A stretch of 64,000 nucleotides of DNA from Candidatus Angelobacter sp. Gp1-AA117 (lineage in GTDB: Bacteria > Acidobacteriota > Terriglobia > Terriglobales > Acidobacteriaceae): contig QHVI01000028.1 of NCBI GenBank assembly GCA_003223515.1, forward strand, positions 1 to 64,000, read 5' to 3'. Under the pieces are notes generated by a model, which saw nothing but the letters and a program-made list of their open reading frames with translations, was not told where the DNA came from and searched no databases. Position 1 is the first letter of the stretch. The number at the start of each line of letters is the position of its first letter. A program made the position numbers and the translations under genes. Below, in pieces: positions 44,530-52,967 of this stretch.

Positions 44530-47097
44530 GTGTCCCTGAAATCCATTTTTATTACCTGGTTACTGGCTGTTTTTCTGGTATGTGGCACTGGTCTGCATGC
44601 ACAGACTGATCTCAGTTCTGAAGTTGCGCGAGCCAATATTCTGCGGGCAAAAGGCGCAGCACCGGAAGCGCAAAAAGTCTATGAGTCGGTTCTGCCGCGA
44701 TTGCGGGCGCAGGGGGCGAGCGCCGATCTGGCCACAGCGCTCACCAACCTCAGCGATATCGCTACGTGGGCAGGCGAGTATGACAAAGCTGTGGCATTAG
44801 CCCACGAAGGTGCAAGTGTTTATCGTCGCCTCGGCGATAACAATGGAGAAGCAGAGGCGCTCAATGATGCAGGGTTTGCCGGCCTTAATGCCGGCAACTA
44901 TGCTTCCGCAGCCGCCGATCTGGAACATGCTCTGGCACTGAACAGCGGCACAGGCAATGCGCGCGCTAGAATCCTGATCCTGAATAACCAGGGCAATGTC
45001 TACTATTACCAGGCCAGGTATTCTGAAGCTTTACGCGCGTATGAATCCGCATTTCAGATAGTGAATAAGTCTGAGACTGAAGCGTGGGCCGATACCATGC
45101 GCGTCCTCACGCTCTTCAACCTGGCTACGCTCTACCAGCGCGTTGGCAACTACCAGAGAGCCATCGAGCTATACCAGACTGTGCGGCAATCGAAGGTCAC
45201 CACGCCGGATGACATGGGGCACGTTTTTACCAATCTTGGCGTGCTCTACCGGCACATGGGCGATCCGGAGAAAGCTCTGGCAAACTACCGCGAAGCCCAG
45301 GCATTCTATGCCGAGCAGAAGGATGCAGACGGCGAGCTTGGAGTGCTGAAGAACACCGGCATTGTCCTGGGCCTTGATCTGGGCCGGCTGCAGGACGCGC
45401 TCAAGACTTTCGATGCTGCCTACGAACTCGCCGAAAAAGCCAGCAACAAACGCGAGGCCATGCAGGCTGTCCTCTATCGTGCCGAAGTTCTCTTTCGCAT
45501 GACCCGGCTTGCCGGAGCGGAAAAAGAATTCAAATCTGCCCTGGCCCTGGCAGAACAGTTGGGCACCATAGAAGAACAGTGGAAGGCGCTTTACGGCCTG
45601 GGAAGGATTGCTGAAAGCAACAGCAATCATGATCTCGCGGAAAAAAAGTTTCGTGACGCTATTACCCGAATCGAGAGTGTTCGCTCCAGGCTGCAGTTTT
45701 CGCGGCTGAAAACCGACTTCTTTGCCGACAAGCGGGATGTATACGACGCACTCATTCGCCTGCTGCTCAAACGGAACGATACTGCTGCAGCTTTTGAATA
45801 CATGGAGCGCAGCCGCGCCCGCGCCTTTCAGGATCGTTTTTTTCAAGACAAGGAGCCGCATGAGCCAGTCTCATTGAAATCTATCCAGGCAAACCTGGAT
45901 GGGAAAACCGCGCTGGTGGAATTCTGGGCAGGAAACGATGCCCTTGCGGCGATCTGGGTGACCCGAGACGCAGCGGGAATCACGCACCATGAACTTTCTG
46001 CGGGTGAAAGCCAGGACTTATTGCAGTTTCTCTCGGGCCTGCCCGAGAATCTCAGCGGCAACTGGCAGGCGGATTTTCAACGGCTGAATGCAGTGCTCGC
46101 GAGTGGCATTGTTCCTTTTACAGACAGCCGCTTTCAGCACCTTCTCATTGTTCCTGACGGATTCTTGAGCCTGATACCTTTTGAGCTTACCTCGCCTGCT
46201 TCAGGTCCGCTGCTCCTGGAGAATCACGATCTCGCTTATCTTCCCAGCGCTGTCCTTTTATTGCGTGGCACTGAGAGCGGCGAGGCGCGTTTCCGGCTTC
46301 CCTGGCAGCGGGAATTGCTGGCGTTCGGCGACCCGGCAGTTTCCGGCAGCAGCGAAAGCCCGCTGGTTTCGCGTTCAAGAGAAGAGGGCGGCAAACTGCT
46401 GCCCTATTCTGCGGAGGAAATCCACGCGATTGCCGCTATGAGCGCAGGCCGTTCGCTCACATACCTTGGCCCTGCAGACCGCAAGCAGGACTTTTTCGGC
46501 GTCACCCGGTTCAAAACCGCGCTTCTGCATGTGAGCACCCATGCCATCGCGGACATGGATAATCCTGAACGCTCGCGCCTCTTGTTTTCTCCGGGTCAAT
46601 CCGGTGAAGCCAACAATTATGTTTTCCTCAAGGAACTTTATGACCTTGATCTGCGCGGCACCAGCCTGGCCACACTCTCGGCCTGCGATACCGAACGAGG
46701 CAAGCTGGTTCCGGGTGAAGGAGTACAGGCTTTCAGCCGCGCCTTGCTTTCTGCCGGATCAAAGGCGACATTGACCACTCTGTGGCGCGTTCCTGACCAG
46801 CCCACAGCGGAATTTATGAAGCAGTTTTATTACCTGCTGCTGAAGGAGCACGAATCCAAGGCCGAGGCCCTACGCCTGACCAAGCTGAAATTTCTACATT
46901 CCGGGACAGAGCTGAGTCATCCACGTTACTGGGCGGCCTTTGTGTTGAATGGCGAAGGCTCTGAGCCCGTGCCGAGATTTATTTCATGGCAACTTTTGGC
47001 ATTGGTATTTGTGGCATTGATTTTTGTGATATGGGTCGTTTTGCAGTTGAGAGGTAAAGTCAAATTCTTCTCTCCTACACGGCAGCCACGGCGCTGA
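44530..47097 (+). CDS. TPR-CHAT protein with signal peptide and C-terminal membrane anchor
   Basis: 855-residue protein. A GTG start gives a signal peptide ending in GTGLHAQ. TPR repeats cover about residues 30-370. A CHAT domain, a caspase-like cysteine peptidase fold, covers about 480-800, with the catalytic pair His671 in HVSTHAIAD and Cys719 in LSACDTERGK; TLWRVPDQPTAEFM follows as in other CHAT proteins. A transmembrane helix (about 820-842) and a basic tail end the protein. The topology suggests an extracytoplasmic protease anchored at the inner membrane, unlike the cytoplasmic CHAT effectors of defence systems. The 3' end overlaps that of the convergent radical SAM gene by 23 bases. 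Confidence 0.9.
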   Translation: MSLKSIFITWLLAVFLVCGTGLHAQTDLSSEVARANILRAKGAAPEAQKVYESVLPRLRAQGASADLATALTNLSDIATWAGEYDKAVALAHEGASVYRRLGDNNGEAEALNDAGFAGLNAGNYASAAADLEHALALNSGTGNARARILILNNQGNVYYYQARYSEALRAYESAFQIVNKSETEAWADTMRVLTLFNLATLYQRVGNYQRAIELYQTVRQSKVTTPDDMGHVFTNLGVLYRHMGDPEKALANYREAQAFYAEQKDADGELGVLKNTGIVLGLDLGRLQDALKTFDAAYELAEKASNKREAMQAVLYRAEVLFRMTRLAGAEKEFKSALALAEQLGTIEEQWKALYGLGRIAESNSNHDLAEKKFRDAITRIESVRSRLQFSRLKTDFFADKRDVYDALIRLLLKRNDTAAAFEYMERSRARAFQDRFFQDKEPHEPVSLKSIQANLDGKTALVEFWAGNDALAAIWVTRDAAGITHHELSAGESQDLLQFLSGLPENLSGNWQADFQRLNAVLASGIVPFTDSRFQHLLIVPDGFLSLIPFELTSPASGPLLLENHDLAYLPSAVLLLRGTESGEARFRLPWQRELLAFGDPAVSGSSESPLVSRSREEGGKLLPYSAEEIHAIAAMSAGRSLTYLGPADRKQDFFGVTRFKTALLHVSTHAIADMDNPERSRLLFSPGQSGEANNYVFLKELYDLDLRGTSLATLSACDTERGKLVPGEGVQAFSRALLSAGSKATLTTLWRVPDQPTAEFMKQFYYLLLKEHESKAEALRLTKLKFLHSGTELSHPRYWAAFVLNGEGSEPVPRFISWQLLALVFVALIFVIWVVLQLRGKVKFFSPTRQPRR

Positions 47098-48976
47098 GGT
47101 TTGCTGATGTGTGCATTGCCGGCATCTCTACGTTTTCGTAGTTGAGCGGCAGAATGGCCAGGCTCAGATACAGGTTCCCTTCCTGAAGCATCAGGTCGCG
47201 GGCGACGAACTCACTCAGTATCCTGCGCACTTTTTCAAGGGTGATTGATTCCTCGGGATGACGACCGGCGACAGATTCAAAAATCACAGAATCGGAGTGC
47301 ACGGCATCGGCGGCGAGATAGATGTCCCGCTCGAGTCCCTCAAAGCCGTAACTCACCGGAGTATAACCAGCGCGGCGCTCATGAATGATGAGTGAAGATA
47401 GAGTCACCTCTGCATTCAGAGTACTTTCATCATGAACACGCTGCCACCTCTCGGCTGCTTTCCATGTGCCCTGAGTCGCCTCCTGTATTTCCGGTGTGGT
47501 GGGCGGGTCACAGTTCTGATAGTAAGAGAGGCGCAGAAGCGAATCTTCAGGAAATGGATAGCAGAGGCGGTATCCAGCGTAGCTTCTGATGTTGACGATG
47601 CCATATTTTTCCGGCCACTTGAACATGGGGCTGAAGCGGTCGAGGCGAAAACGGGTCATCACGGTCGGCGGGGGCAGATGGGTGAGAGCGCCAATCCAGC
47701 GGGTGCTCTGGCGATAATCGTCAGCAGTCTCGCCGGGGAAACCACAGAGAATATTCCAGAGGACGTCAAATCCTATCTCTTCCGACCAGCGGAGGAGTTG
47801 CACATTCTGAATTCCCTTCACGCCTTTGTCCATCACCGTGAGCACGTGAGTGCTCAGGCTTTCAATGCCCGGACAAAATCTGTTGCTGCCGACGTTCCAC
47901 AGCGACAGCAATTGGCTCTTCTTCAGGTTTGACTTCATCTCATAGAAAAGCTGAACTTTGAAGCCATCGGCTTCAAGGCGCGGGAACAGTTCACTGAAAT
48001 AACGAACGTCGATGATGTTATCAGTATTGAAAATCTCAGGACTCTTGTAGGTCTCCAGCAGATACCTGATTTCCTGATAGGCGCGGTCCGGCGTCTTGCT
48101 GCGGTAGGTCATGCCCATGCCATTCAGACCGCAGAACGTGCAGTGGTGCTTCTGCCCCCACCAGCAGCCGCGCGAGGTTTCCATGGTGGTTTCAGGAACA
48201 ACCATGTCCCGGGCGGTGGAGTTCTGCAAAGCTTGATAGTAGTCGGTATGGTCCGGGTACGGCAGTTCATTCAGATTGGTTACGAACATCTGGGGTGTGG
48301 AACTGGTCACTGTTTCTCCGTTCTCACGGAAAGTCACCCCACCAATCTCATGCAGCGACTGGCCTGTGCGGATTCGGCGCACCAGCTCAGGAAAAACGTA
48401 ATCAGCCTCACCCGAACACACGATGTCGATAAAAGGAAAGCGGCGGTGCAATTCCACTCCCATTTCTGATTCGAAGTTGGCGCCGCCGAATACCGTGATC
48501 ATGTGCGGGGCGCGGCGCTTGATCTCCTGGGCCATGGCCAGCGAGGCTATGTTCTGCTCAAAGCTGGAAGTAAACCCGACAATATCGTATCGGCTGAAAT
48601 CGATCTCATTGGCGCATTGCTCGATAAACGCCGGGGTCAGATTGCGAACGCGCTCCAGTTGCTGCAGGAACTCCTCGGAATATTGGCGGGCGTAACCGGC
48701 AATACTGGCCTTGAAGTCCGCGAAAGGACGCGCCTCTTCGCCATAAAGAGCCGGCGTGAAGAGAAATTCTCCCATCAGCAGGTGGGCGGGCGCTCTCTCG
48801 GCAAGAAGGACATATAAAGGCACGCCGATGGCGTCGGCAAAACGGAAGCTGAAGTAGCGAATCTCGCAATCCAATTCCTGTTTGTCCATCTGGGCCTTGA
48901 GCAGCGCCAGGCCGAGATGCGGACGAGGCAAGGTAAGGAACGGCATCACGAGCAGGAGTACGCGTTTTTCAGGCAT
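47075..48976 (-). CDS. Cobalamin-type radical SAM protein, RiPP-maturation family (operon gene 5)
   Basis: 633-residue radical SAM enzyme and last gene of the five-gene operon. The start is the ATG at 48976 with GAGGG upstream; a GTG 12 bases earlier is possible. The N-terminal B12-type domain contains VLLLVMPFLTLPRPHLGLALLKA and MITVFGGANFESEMG. The cluster motif in METSRGCWWGQKHHCTFCGLN has CX7CX2C spacing. The radical SAM barrel follows (NTDNIIDVRYFSELFPRLE). The C-terminal 150 residues resemble a small winged-helix-like region (LEKVRRILSEFVARDLMLQEG), which may bind substrate. It is a close paralogue of the gene directly upstream, so tandem duplication is likely. C-methylation or related chemistry is inferred from the family. 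Confidence 0.87.
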   Translation of the reverse strand: MPEKRVLLLVMPFLTLPRPHLGLALLKAQMDKQELDCEIRYFSFRFADAIGVPLYVLLAERAPAHLLMGEFLFTPALYGEEARPFADFKASIAGYARQYSEEFLQQLERVRNLTPAFIEQCANEIDFSRYDIVGFTSSFEQNIASLAMAQEIKRRAPHMITVFGGANFESEMGVELHRRFPFIDIVCSGEADYVFPELVRRIRTGQSLHEIGGVTFRENGETVTSSTPQMFVTNLNELPYPDHTDYYQALQNSTARDMVVPETTMETSRGCWWGQKHHCTFCGLNGMGMTYRSKTPDRAYQEIRYLLETYKSPEIFNTDNIIDVRYFSELFPRLEADGFKVQLFYEMKSNLKKSQLLSLWNVGSNRFCPGIESLSTHVLTVMDKGVKGIQNVQLLRWSEEIGFDVLWNILCGFPGETADDYRQSTRWIGALTHLPPPTVMTRFRLDRFSPMFKWPEKYGIVNIRSYAGYRLCYPFPEDSLLRLSYYQNCDPPTTPEIQEATQGTWKAAERWQRVHDESTLNAEVTLSSLIIHERRAGYTPVSYGFEGLERDIYLAADAVHSDSVIFESVAGRHPEESITLEKVRRILSEFVARDLMLQEGNLYLSLAILPLNYENVEMPAMHTSANLSAVAAV

Positions 48977-49009
48977 TGCGGCCCTCACTGAATTCCATAT
49001 TTGCGCTCA

Positions 49010-50920
49010 TCAGCCGGCATGAGAAACAGCCACCTGAGCAGCCCTCTGCGGAGGTGGCGGGGGCATGATTTCAAATGACTGATCTAGCGGCAGCAGCGCC
49101 AGGCTCAAATACAAGTTATCTTCCTGAAGCATCAGTTCATGTTCCACGAAAATTCGCAGAACCTGGCTGATCTCCTCAAGACTGAATGACCGGTCAAGGT
49201 GTTGAGACGCAGCATACTCCAGCAGGAAGGAGTCAGAGTGGACCCCATCAGCAGCCAGGTAGAGTGTGCGCGCCAAGCCTTCATAGCGATAATCAGCCGC
49301 AGGAAACCCGGCCCGCCGGTCGCGCAGGATGAGTGCAGAGGATGTCACCTCCGCTGTAAGACTGCTGCCGGCGCAAACATTTTTCCAGTCATCGACTGCG
49401 CTCCACATGACTTTGATTTCCCGCAGGGTCTCCGGCAGCATAGGCGGATCACAATCGAGATAAAAGGTGAGCCGCTGCAGAGATTCCTCAGGAATCGGAT
49501 AGCAGAGCTGGTGCGCGGACGAGCTGCGGATATTGGTGATGCCGTACTTCACCGGATCCTTGAACATCGGGCTGAAACGATCGAGCCGGAAGCGAGTCAC
49601 AAATACCGGAGGCTGCAGATGAGGAATGGCGTGTACCCAGCGCGTAATCTGCTGATAATCCTCAGGCACCTCTCCGGGAAAACCGCAAATAATGTTCCAG
49701 GAGACGTTGAATCCCATTTCTGCCGCCCAGCGCAGAAGCTGCACGTTCTGGATGCCCTTTACGCCCTTGTCCATGAGGGTGAGAACGTGCGAGTTCAGGC
49801 TCTCGATCCCAGGCTGGAATTCCCTGCTGCCCACGTTCTTAAAGGTCAGCAACTGGCTTTTCTTCAGATTCGATTTGGTTTCATAGAAAAGCTGCATCTT
49901 CACGCCATCGGCGGCAATGCGCGGAAACAGCTCATTGAAATAGCGCAGGTCCACGATGTTATCGGTATTGAAGATGTCATAGCTGCCATAGGTGGCGAGC
50001 AGATGCTTGATTTCGCTGTAGGCGCGGTCGGCAGATTTGCTGCGGAAGGTCATGCTGAGGCCATTCAATCCGCAGAAAGTGCAATGATGCTTCTGCCCCC
50101 ACCAGCAGCCCCGCGAGGTCTCCATGGTCATCTCCGGAACAATGATCGAGGAAGCTGTGGAGGAATGGAAGGCGCGGAAATAATCATCGTGATCGGGATA
50201 GGGCAGCTCGTTAAGATTGCTCACGAACTTTTGCGGCGTTGAACTGGTCACGGTATTGCCCTGATCATCACGATGGGTAACACCGCCCAAGTCGGAGAGT
50301 GGCTCCCCGGCGCGCAGCCGGCGAACCACTTCAGGAAAGATATGATCAGCTTCGCCGGAGCACACAACGTCAACAAATGGAAAGATGCTGTGCAGTTCCA
50401 CGCCCATCTCGGACTCGAAGTTGGAGCCGCCGAATACCGTAGTGATCTCCGGCGAGCGGCGTTTCAACTCCTGGGCGAGAGCCAGGGAGGCCATGTTCTG
50501 CTGGAAGGTAGAGGTGAAACCGATAATGTCATACTGGGTGAGGTCGATCTGGTTGGCGCATTCCTGGATGAAGATGGGGCTCAGGTTGCGGCAGCGCTCC
50601 AGTTGCTGAAGAAAATCTTCAGGATAGGGCCGCATGTAACCTTCAACACTGTCTTTGAAATCCTGGAACGGACGAGCATCTTCACTGTAGAGTGCGGTCG
50701 TGAAAATGAATTCTCCGGCGAGATGGTGCGATGGAGAATTTTCAGCGATGCGGTCGTAGAGAGAAGCGCCAATGATATCGGCAAAGCGAAAGTTGAAATA
50801 GCGGACATCACACTGGATGCCGGCCTGACTCAGTCCAGCCTTGAGCAAGGCCACCCCCAGATGCGGGCGGCGCAAGGTCAGGAAAGGCATGATCAGGAGG
50901 AGCACCCTCTTGTCAGACAT
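49010..50920 (-). CDS. Cobalamin-type radical SAM protein, RiPP-maturation family (operon gene 4)
   Basis: 636-residue enzyme, clearly homologous over its full length to gene 5 (VLLLIMPFLTLRRPHLGVALLKA, ITTVFGGSNFESEMG, METSRGCWWGQKHHCTFCGLN). The start at the ATG 50920 matches its paralogue; a TTG 15 bases upstream lacks support. It lies 83 bases after the repeat-protein gene, and a strong stem-loop occupies that gap, so its expression is probably below that of the repeat protein. The stop is 33 bases before gene 5. All three Cys of the CX7CX2C motif are present. The FATTCAL-like C-terminal region (LEEISQVLRIFVEHELMLQED) is shared with the other copies. Confidence 0.87.
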   Translation of the reverse strand: MSDKRVLLLIMPFLTLRRPHLGVALLKAGLSQAGIQCDVRYFNFRFADIIGASLYDRIAENSPSHHLAGEFIFTTALYSEDARPFQDFKDSVEGYMRPYPEDFLQQLERCRNLSPIFIQECANQIDLTQYDIIGFTSTFQQNMASLALAQELKRRSPEITTVFGGSNFESEMGVELHSIFPFVDVVCSGEADHIFPEVVRRLRAGEPLSDLGGVTHRDDQGNTVTSSTPQKFVSNLNELPYPDHDDYFRAFHSSTASSIIVPEMTMETSRGCWWGQKHHCTFCGLNGLSMTFRSKSADRAYSEIKHLLATYGSYDIFNTDNIVDLRYFNELFPRIAADGVKMQLFYETKSNLKKSQLLTFKNVGSREFQPGIESLNSHVLTLMDKGVKGIQNVQLLRWAAEMGFNVSWNIICGFPGEVPEDYQQITRWVHAIPHLQPPVFVTRFRLDRFSPMFKDPVKYGITNIRSSSAHQLCYPIPEESLQRLTFYLDCDPPMLPETLREIKVMWSAVDDWKNVCAGSSLTAEVTSSALILRDRRAGFPAADYRYEGLARTLYLAADGVHSDSFLLEYAASQHLDRSFSLEEISQVLRIFVEHELMLQEDNLYLSLALLPLDQSFEIMPPPPPQRAAQVAVSHAG

Positions 50921-50957
50921 CGTAAAAGGCCTCAATAAACTGCGTTTGCATGAAAGA

Positions 50958-50989
50958 GAAAAGGGCGGGTCTGGCGGCCCTCCCTTTTC
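50958..50989 (-). terminator. Stem-loop between repeat-protein and radical SAM genes, probable attenuator
   Basis: Read on the minus strand: GAAAAGGGAGGG, an 8-base loop, then CCCGCCCTTTTC. This gives 12 stem positions with a single A-G mismatch, followed by TCTTTC. It lies 15 bases after the stop of the repeat-protein gene and 37 bases before the next start. Partial termination here would give more substrate protein than enzyme, an arrangement well known behind RiPP precursor genes. Confidence 0.65.
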
Positions 50990-51003
50990 GAGATTGGGTA
51001 AAT

Positions 51004-52422
51004 CTATTTTTTGGGTCTAACATCCGGCGACACTTCCACAATCGGTCGTGAGGCCGGCTTCTTTGTCTCTTTGGCCAACTGTGGCGGCCTCTCAGGTGAT
51101 ACTTCCACGATCGGACGCGCTGCTGCCTTCGGCTGTAGCTCACTGGTCTGCACCGCCGGGTTGAAGTCCGGCGATACTTCGACGATGGGACGCGAGATTG
51201 GCACACTTGTGGTCTGAACCGGCGGCTTGAAGGGCGATACTTCTACTATGGGACGAGCGACTGGAATACTCGCCTTGGGCTGCGGTTCCCTGGTCTGCAC
51301 GGGCACATCGCTAATGTCCGGAGACATTTCTACGATAGGACGAGCGACTGGTCTCGGCAGTGCCTCTCTGGCCTGAACTCCCGGCCCGATATCAGGCGAT
51401 ACTTCGACAATCGGACGTGTGACTGCCGCCTTCGGTTGTGGCTCACTACTCTTCGCCGCAGGCGTGAAGTTTGGCGACACCTCTACGATGGGACGCGCGA
51501 TTGGTATATTCGCCCGAACCGGTGGATTGATGTCCGGAGACATTTCCACGATAGGACGAGCGACTGGTCTCGGCAGTGCCTCTCTGGCCTGAACTCCCGG
51601 CCCGATATCAGGCGATACTTCGACGATGGGACGTGTGACTGCCGCCTTGGGCTGTGGCTCACTACTCTTTGCCGCAGGCGTGAAGTCTGGCGACATCTCT
51701 ACGATGGGACGCGCGATTGGTATATTCGCCTTCGGTTGTGCCTGGTGTGGATCTCTCTTCTCCATTTCCGCATGGGGGAAGTCCGCAACGACCTCGACGA
51801 TGGGACGCGCTACAGGCTTCGGTAGCGGATCTCTTACCGGCTCTGCCTTCTTCTCCATTTCCGCATGAGGGAAGTCCGCAACGACCTCCACGATAGGACG
51901 CGCTACAGGCTTCGGCAGCGGATCTCTTACCGGCTCTGCCTTCTTCTCCATTTCCGCATGGGGGAAGTCCGCAACGACCTCCACAATGGGACGCGCCACA
52001 GGCTTCGGCAGCGGATCTCTTACCGGCTCTTGCGCCTCGGCCTTCGCGGGGGGAATATCACCCGGTGAAACCTCAACAATGGGACGCACTACTGCCTTGG
52101 GCAGTGCTTCCCTTACCGGCTCTTGCGCCTCGGTCTTTGCGGAGGCAATGTCACCCGGTGAAACCTCAACAATGGGACGCACTACTGCCTTGGGCAATGC
52201 TTCCCTTACTGGCTCTGTTCTATTGGTTTCCGCAGCAGAGATATCTTGCGATACGTCAACGATGGGACGAGACACCGCCTTCGAAAGGTGGACCTGTTCG
52301 GTGCTTACGAGAGTCGTGTCTGGGGTAAAGGAGCGAGGTTCCTTATTTGTGGCCCTGGTTTCTCCGGTGGAAGGTTCTTCAATTACTTCAGGTGCTAATT
52401 GCGGCCGCTTGCTCTCACTCAT
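51004..52422 (-). CDS. Repetitive protein with 16 RPIV(E/D)(V/M) motifs, candidate multi-site RiPP-like substrate
   Basis: 472-residue, highly repetitive, Pro-rich protein that I do not recognise from any named family. After a 50-residue N-terminal part that may serve as leader (MSESKRPQLAPEVIEEPS...), the hexapeptide RPIVEV, RPIVEM or RPIVDV occurs 16 times, usually as ARPIVEVSPD, at intervals of about 18-31 residues. Linkers are rich in Pro, Ala, Lys and Glu. I find no Cys, Trp or Tyr, no signal peptide and no membrane segment, so the protein looks disordered. The gene lies between modification enzyme genes, with AAGGAG overlapping the stop of the upstream gene and a stem-loop behind it. 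The invariant motif in variable linkers suggests a residue-specific modification site. A scaffold or binding-motif array is the alternative. Confidence 0.8.
   Translation of the reverse strand: MSESKRPQLAPEVIEEPSTGETRATNKEPRSFTPDTTLVSTEQVHLSKAVSRPIVDVSQDISAAETNRTEPVREALPKAVVRPIVEVSPGDIASAKTEAQEPVREALPKAVVRPIVEVSPGDIPPAKAEAQEPVRDPLPKPVARPIVEVVADFPHAEMEKKAEPVRDPLPKPVARPIVEVVADFPHAEMEKKAEPVRDPLPKPVARPIVEVVADFPHAEMEKRDPHQAQPKANIPIARPIVEMSPDFTPAAKSSEPQPKAAVTRPIVEVSPDIGPGVQAREALPRPVARPIVEMSPDINPPVRANIPIARPIVEVSPNFTPAAKSSEPQPKAAVTRPIVEVSPDIGPGVQAREALPRPVARPIVEMSPDISDVPVQTREPQPKASIPVARPIVEVSPFKPPVQTTSVPISRPIVEVSPDFNPAVQTSELQPKAAARPIVEVSPERPPQLAKETKKPASRPIVEVSPDVRPKK
51758..52036. repeat. Three tandem 93-base units inside the repeat-protein gene
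   Basis: Units start at 51758, 51851 and 51944, each exactly 93 bases and almost identical. They encode the 31-residue block with KPVARPIVEVVADFPHAEME. A second, 216-base near-duplication runs about 51327-51542 and 51543-51758. All units keep the reading frame, so the gene grows and shrinks in whole motifs. Confidence 0.85.
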
Positions 52423-52433
52423 TTGGCGTCTCC

Positions 52434-52967
52434 TTACAAAACTGCCTGTGTGTTATCTGAGATTATTTCTAGTTCTTTCAAGTTTGGCTTCCGGGACACC
52501 CCGGCAGCCGTAATTTGTTCGTATATTTCAAGCACGGCAGAAAGCCCATGCTGAACAAAATCAACCCGTACAAAACTGGAATTCAACCCCATGCGCAGTC
52601 CGCCCACGGCAAAATCGCTGTTGGGCAGCACTGCTGAATGACCCGGTTGGATGGTGATACGGTTCAGGAAGCGGAGGCCACGCAGCCAGGCATCAAGATA
52701 TTGCTGCCGCCGCGCATCATCGCCGGAAAGTTCCGCGAGGTGGACCGCGGCTCCCACGCCTTCAACATACAAAGCTGTGGTATAGCCCGGAGTGTCAGCC
52801 TGGTGATGGTTGATGAAACCGCCGCTCTTCTCCTGCTGCCACTGAAGCAGCCAATCGCCGATTTCAAAGACCAAGTCAGAAAATTCGGAGTTGCGCTGGA
52901 CGCGGGACCATACGCTGAAGGCCTGCATCAGCCATGCCACCTGGCCAAAATCACGCAGATAACGGAA
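52434..52967 (-). CDS. C-terminal part of the PRTase-AMMECR1 fusion, in a shifted frame
   Basis: The codons from about 52967 down to 52434 continue the protein of the upstream gene in another frame: FRYLRDFGQVAWLMQAFSVW, then FEIGDWLLQWQQEKSGGFINH, LYVEGVGAAVHLAELSGDDARRQQYLDAWLRGLRFLN and FVQHGLSAVLEIYEQI. These are paired helices of an alpha/alpha-toroid, the same fold as the last 140 residues of the upstream frame. An in-frame ATG exists at 53078, but the residues before 52967 look like a shadow of the overlapping gene. The TAA stop overlaps the Shine-Dalgarno of the repeat-protein gene, which argues that this stretch is still the true 3' end. Confidence 0.65.
   Translation of the reverse strand, partial: FRYLRDFGQVAWLMQAFSVWSRVQRNSEFSDLVFEIGDWLLQWQQEKSGGFINHHQADTPGYTTALYVEGVGAAVHLAELSGDDARRQQYLDAWLRGLRFLNRITIQPGHSAVLPNSDFAVGGLRMGLNSSFVRVDFVQHGLSAVLEIYEQITAAGVSRKPNLKELEIISDNTQAVL

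Noticed and set aside
51004-52422. CRISPR-like or satellite DNA array suggested by regular repeats
   Set aside because: The repeats are multiples of three, keep one long open frame with a good ribosome site, and vary in length; spacers are not unique. It is a repetitive coding gene.
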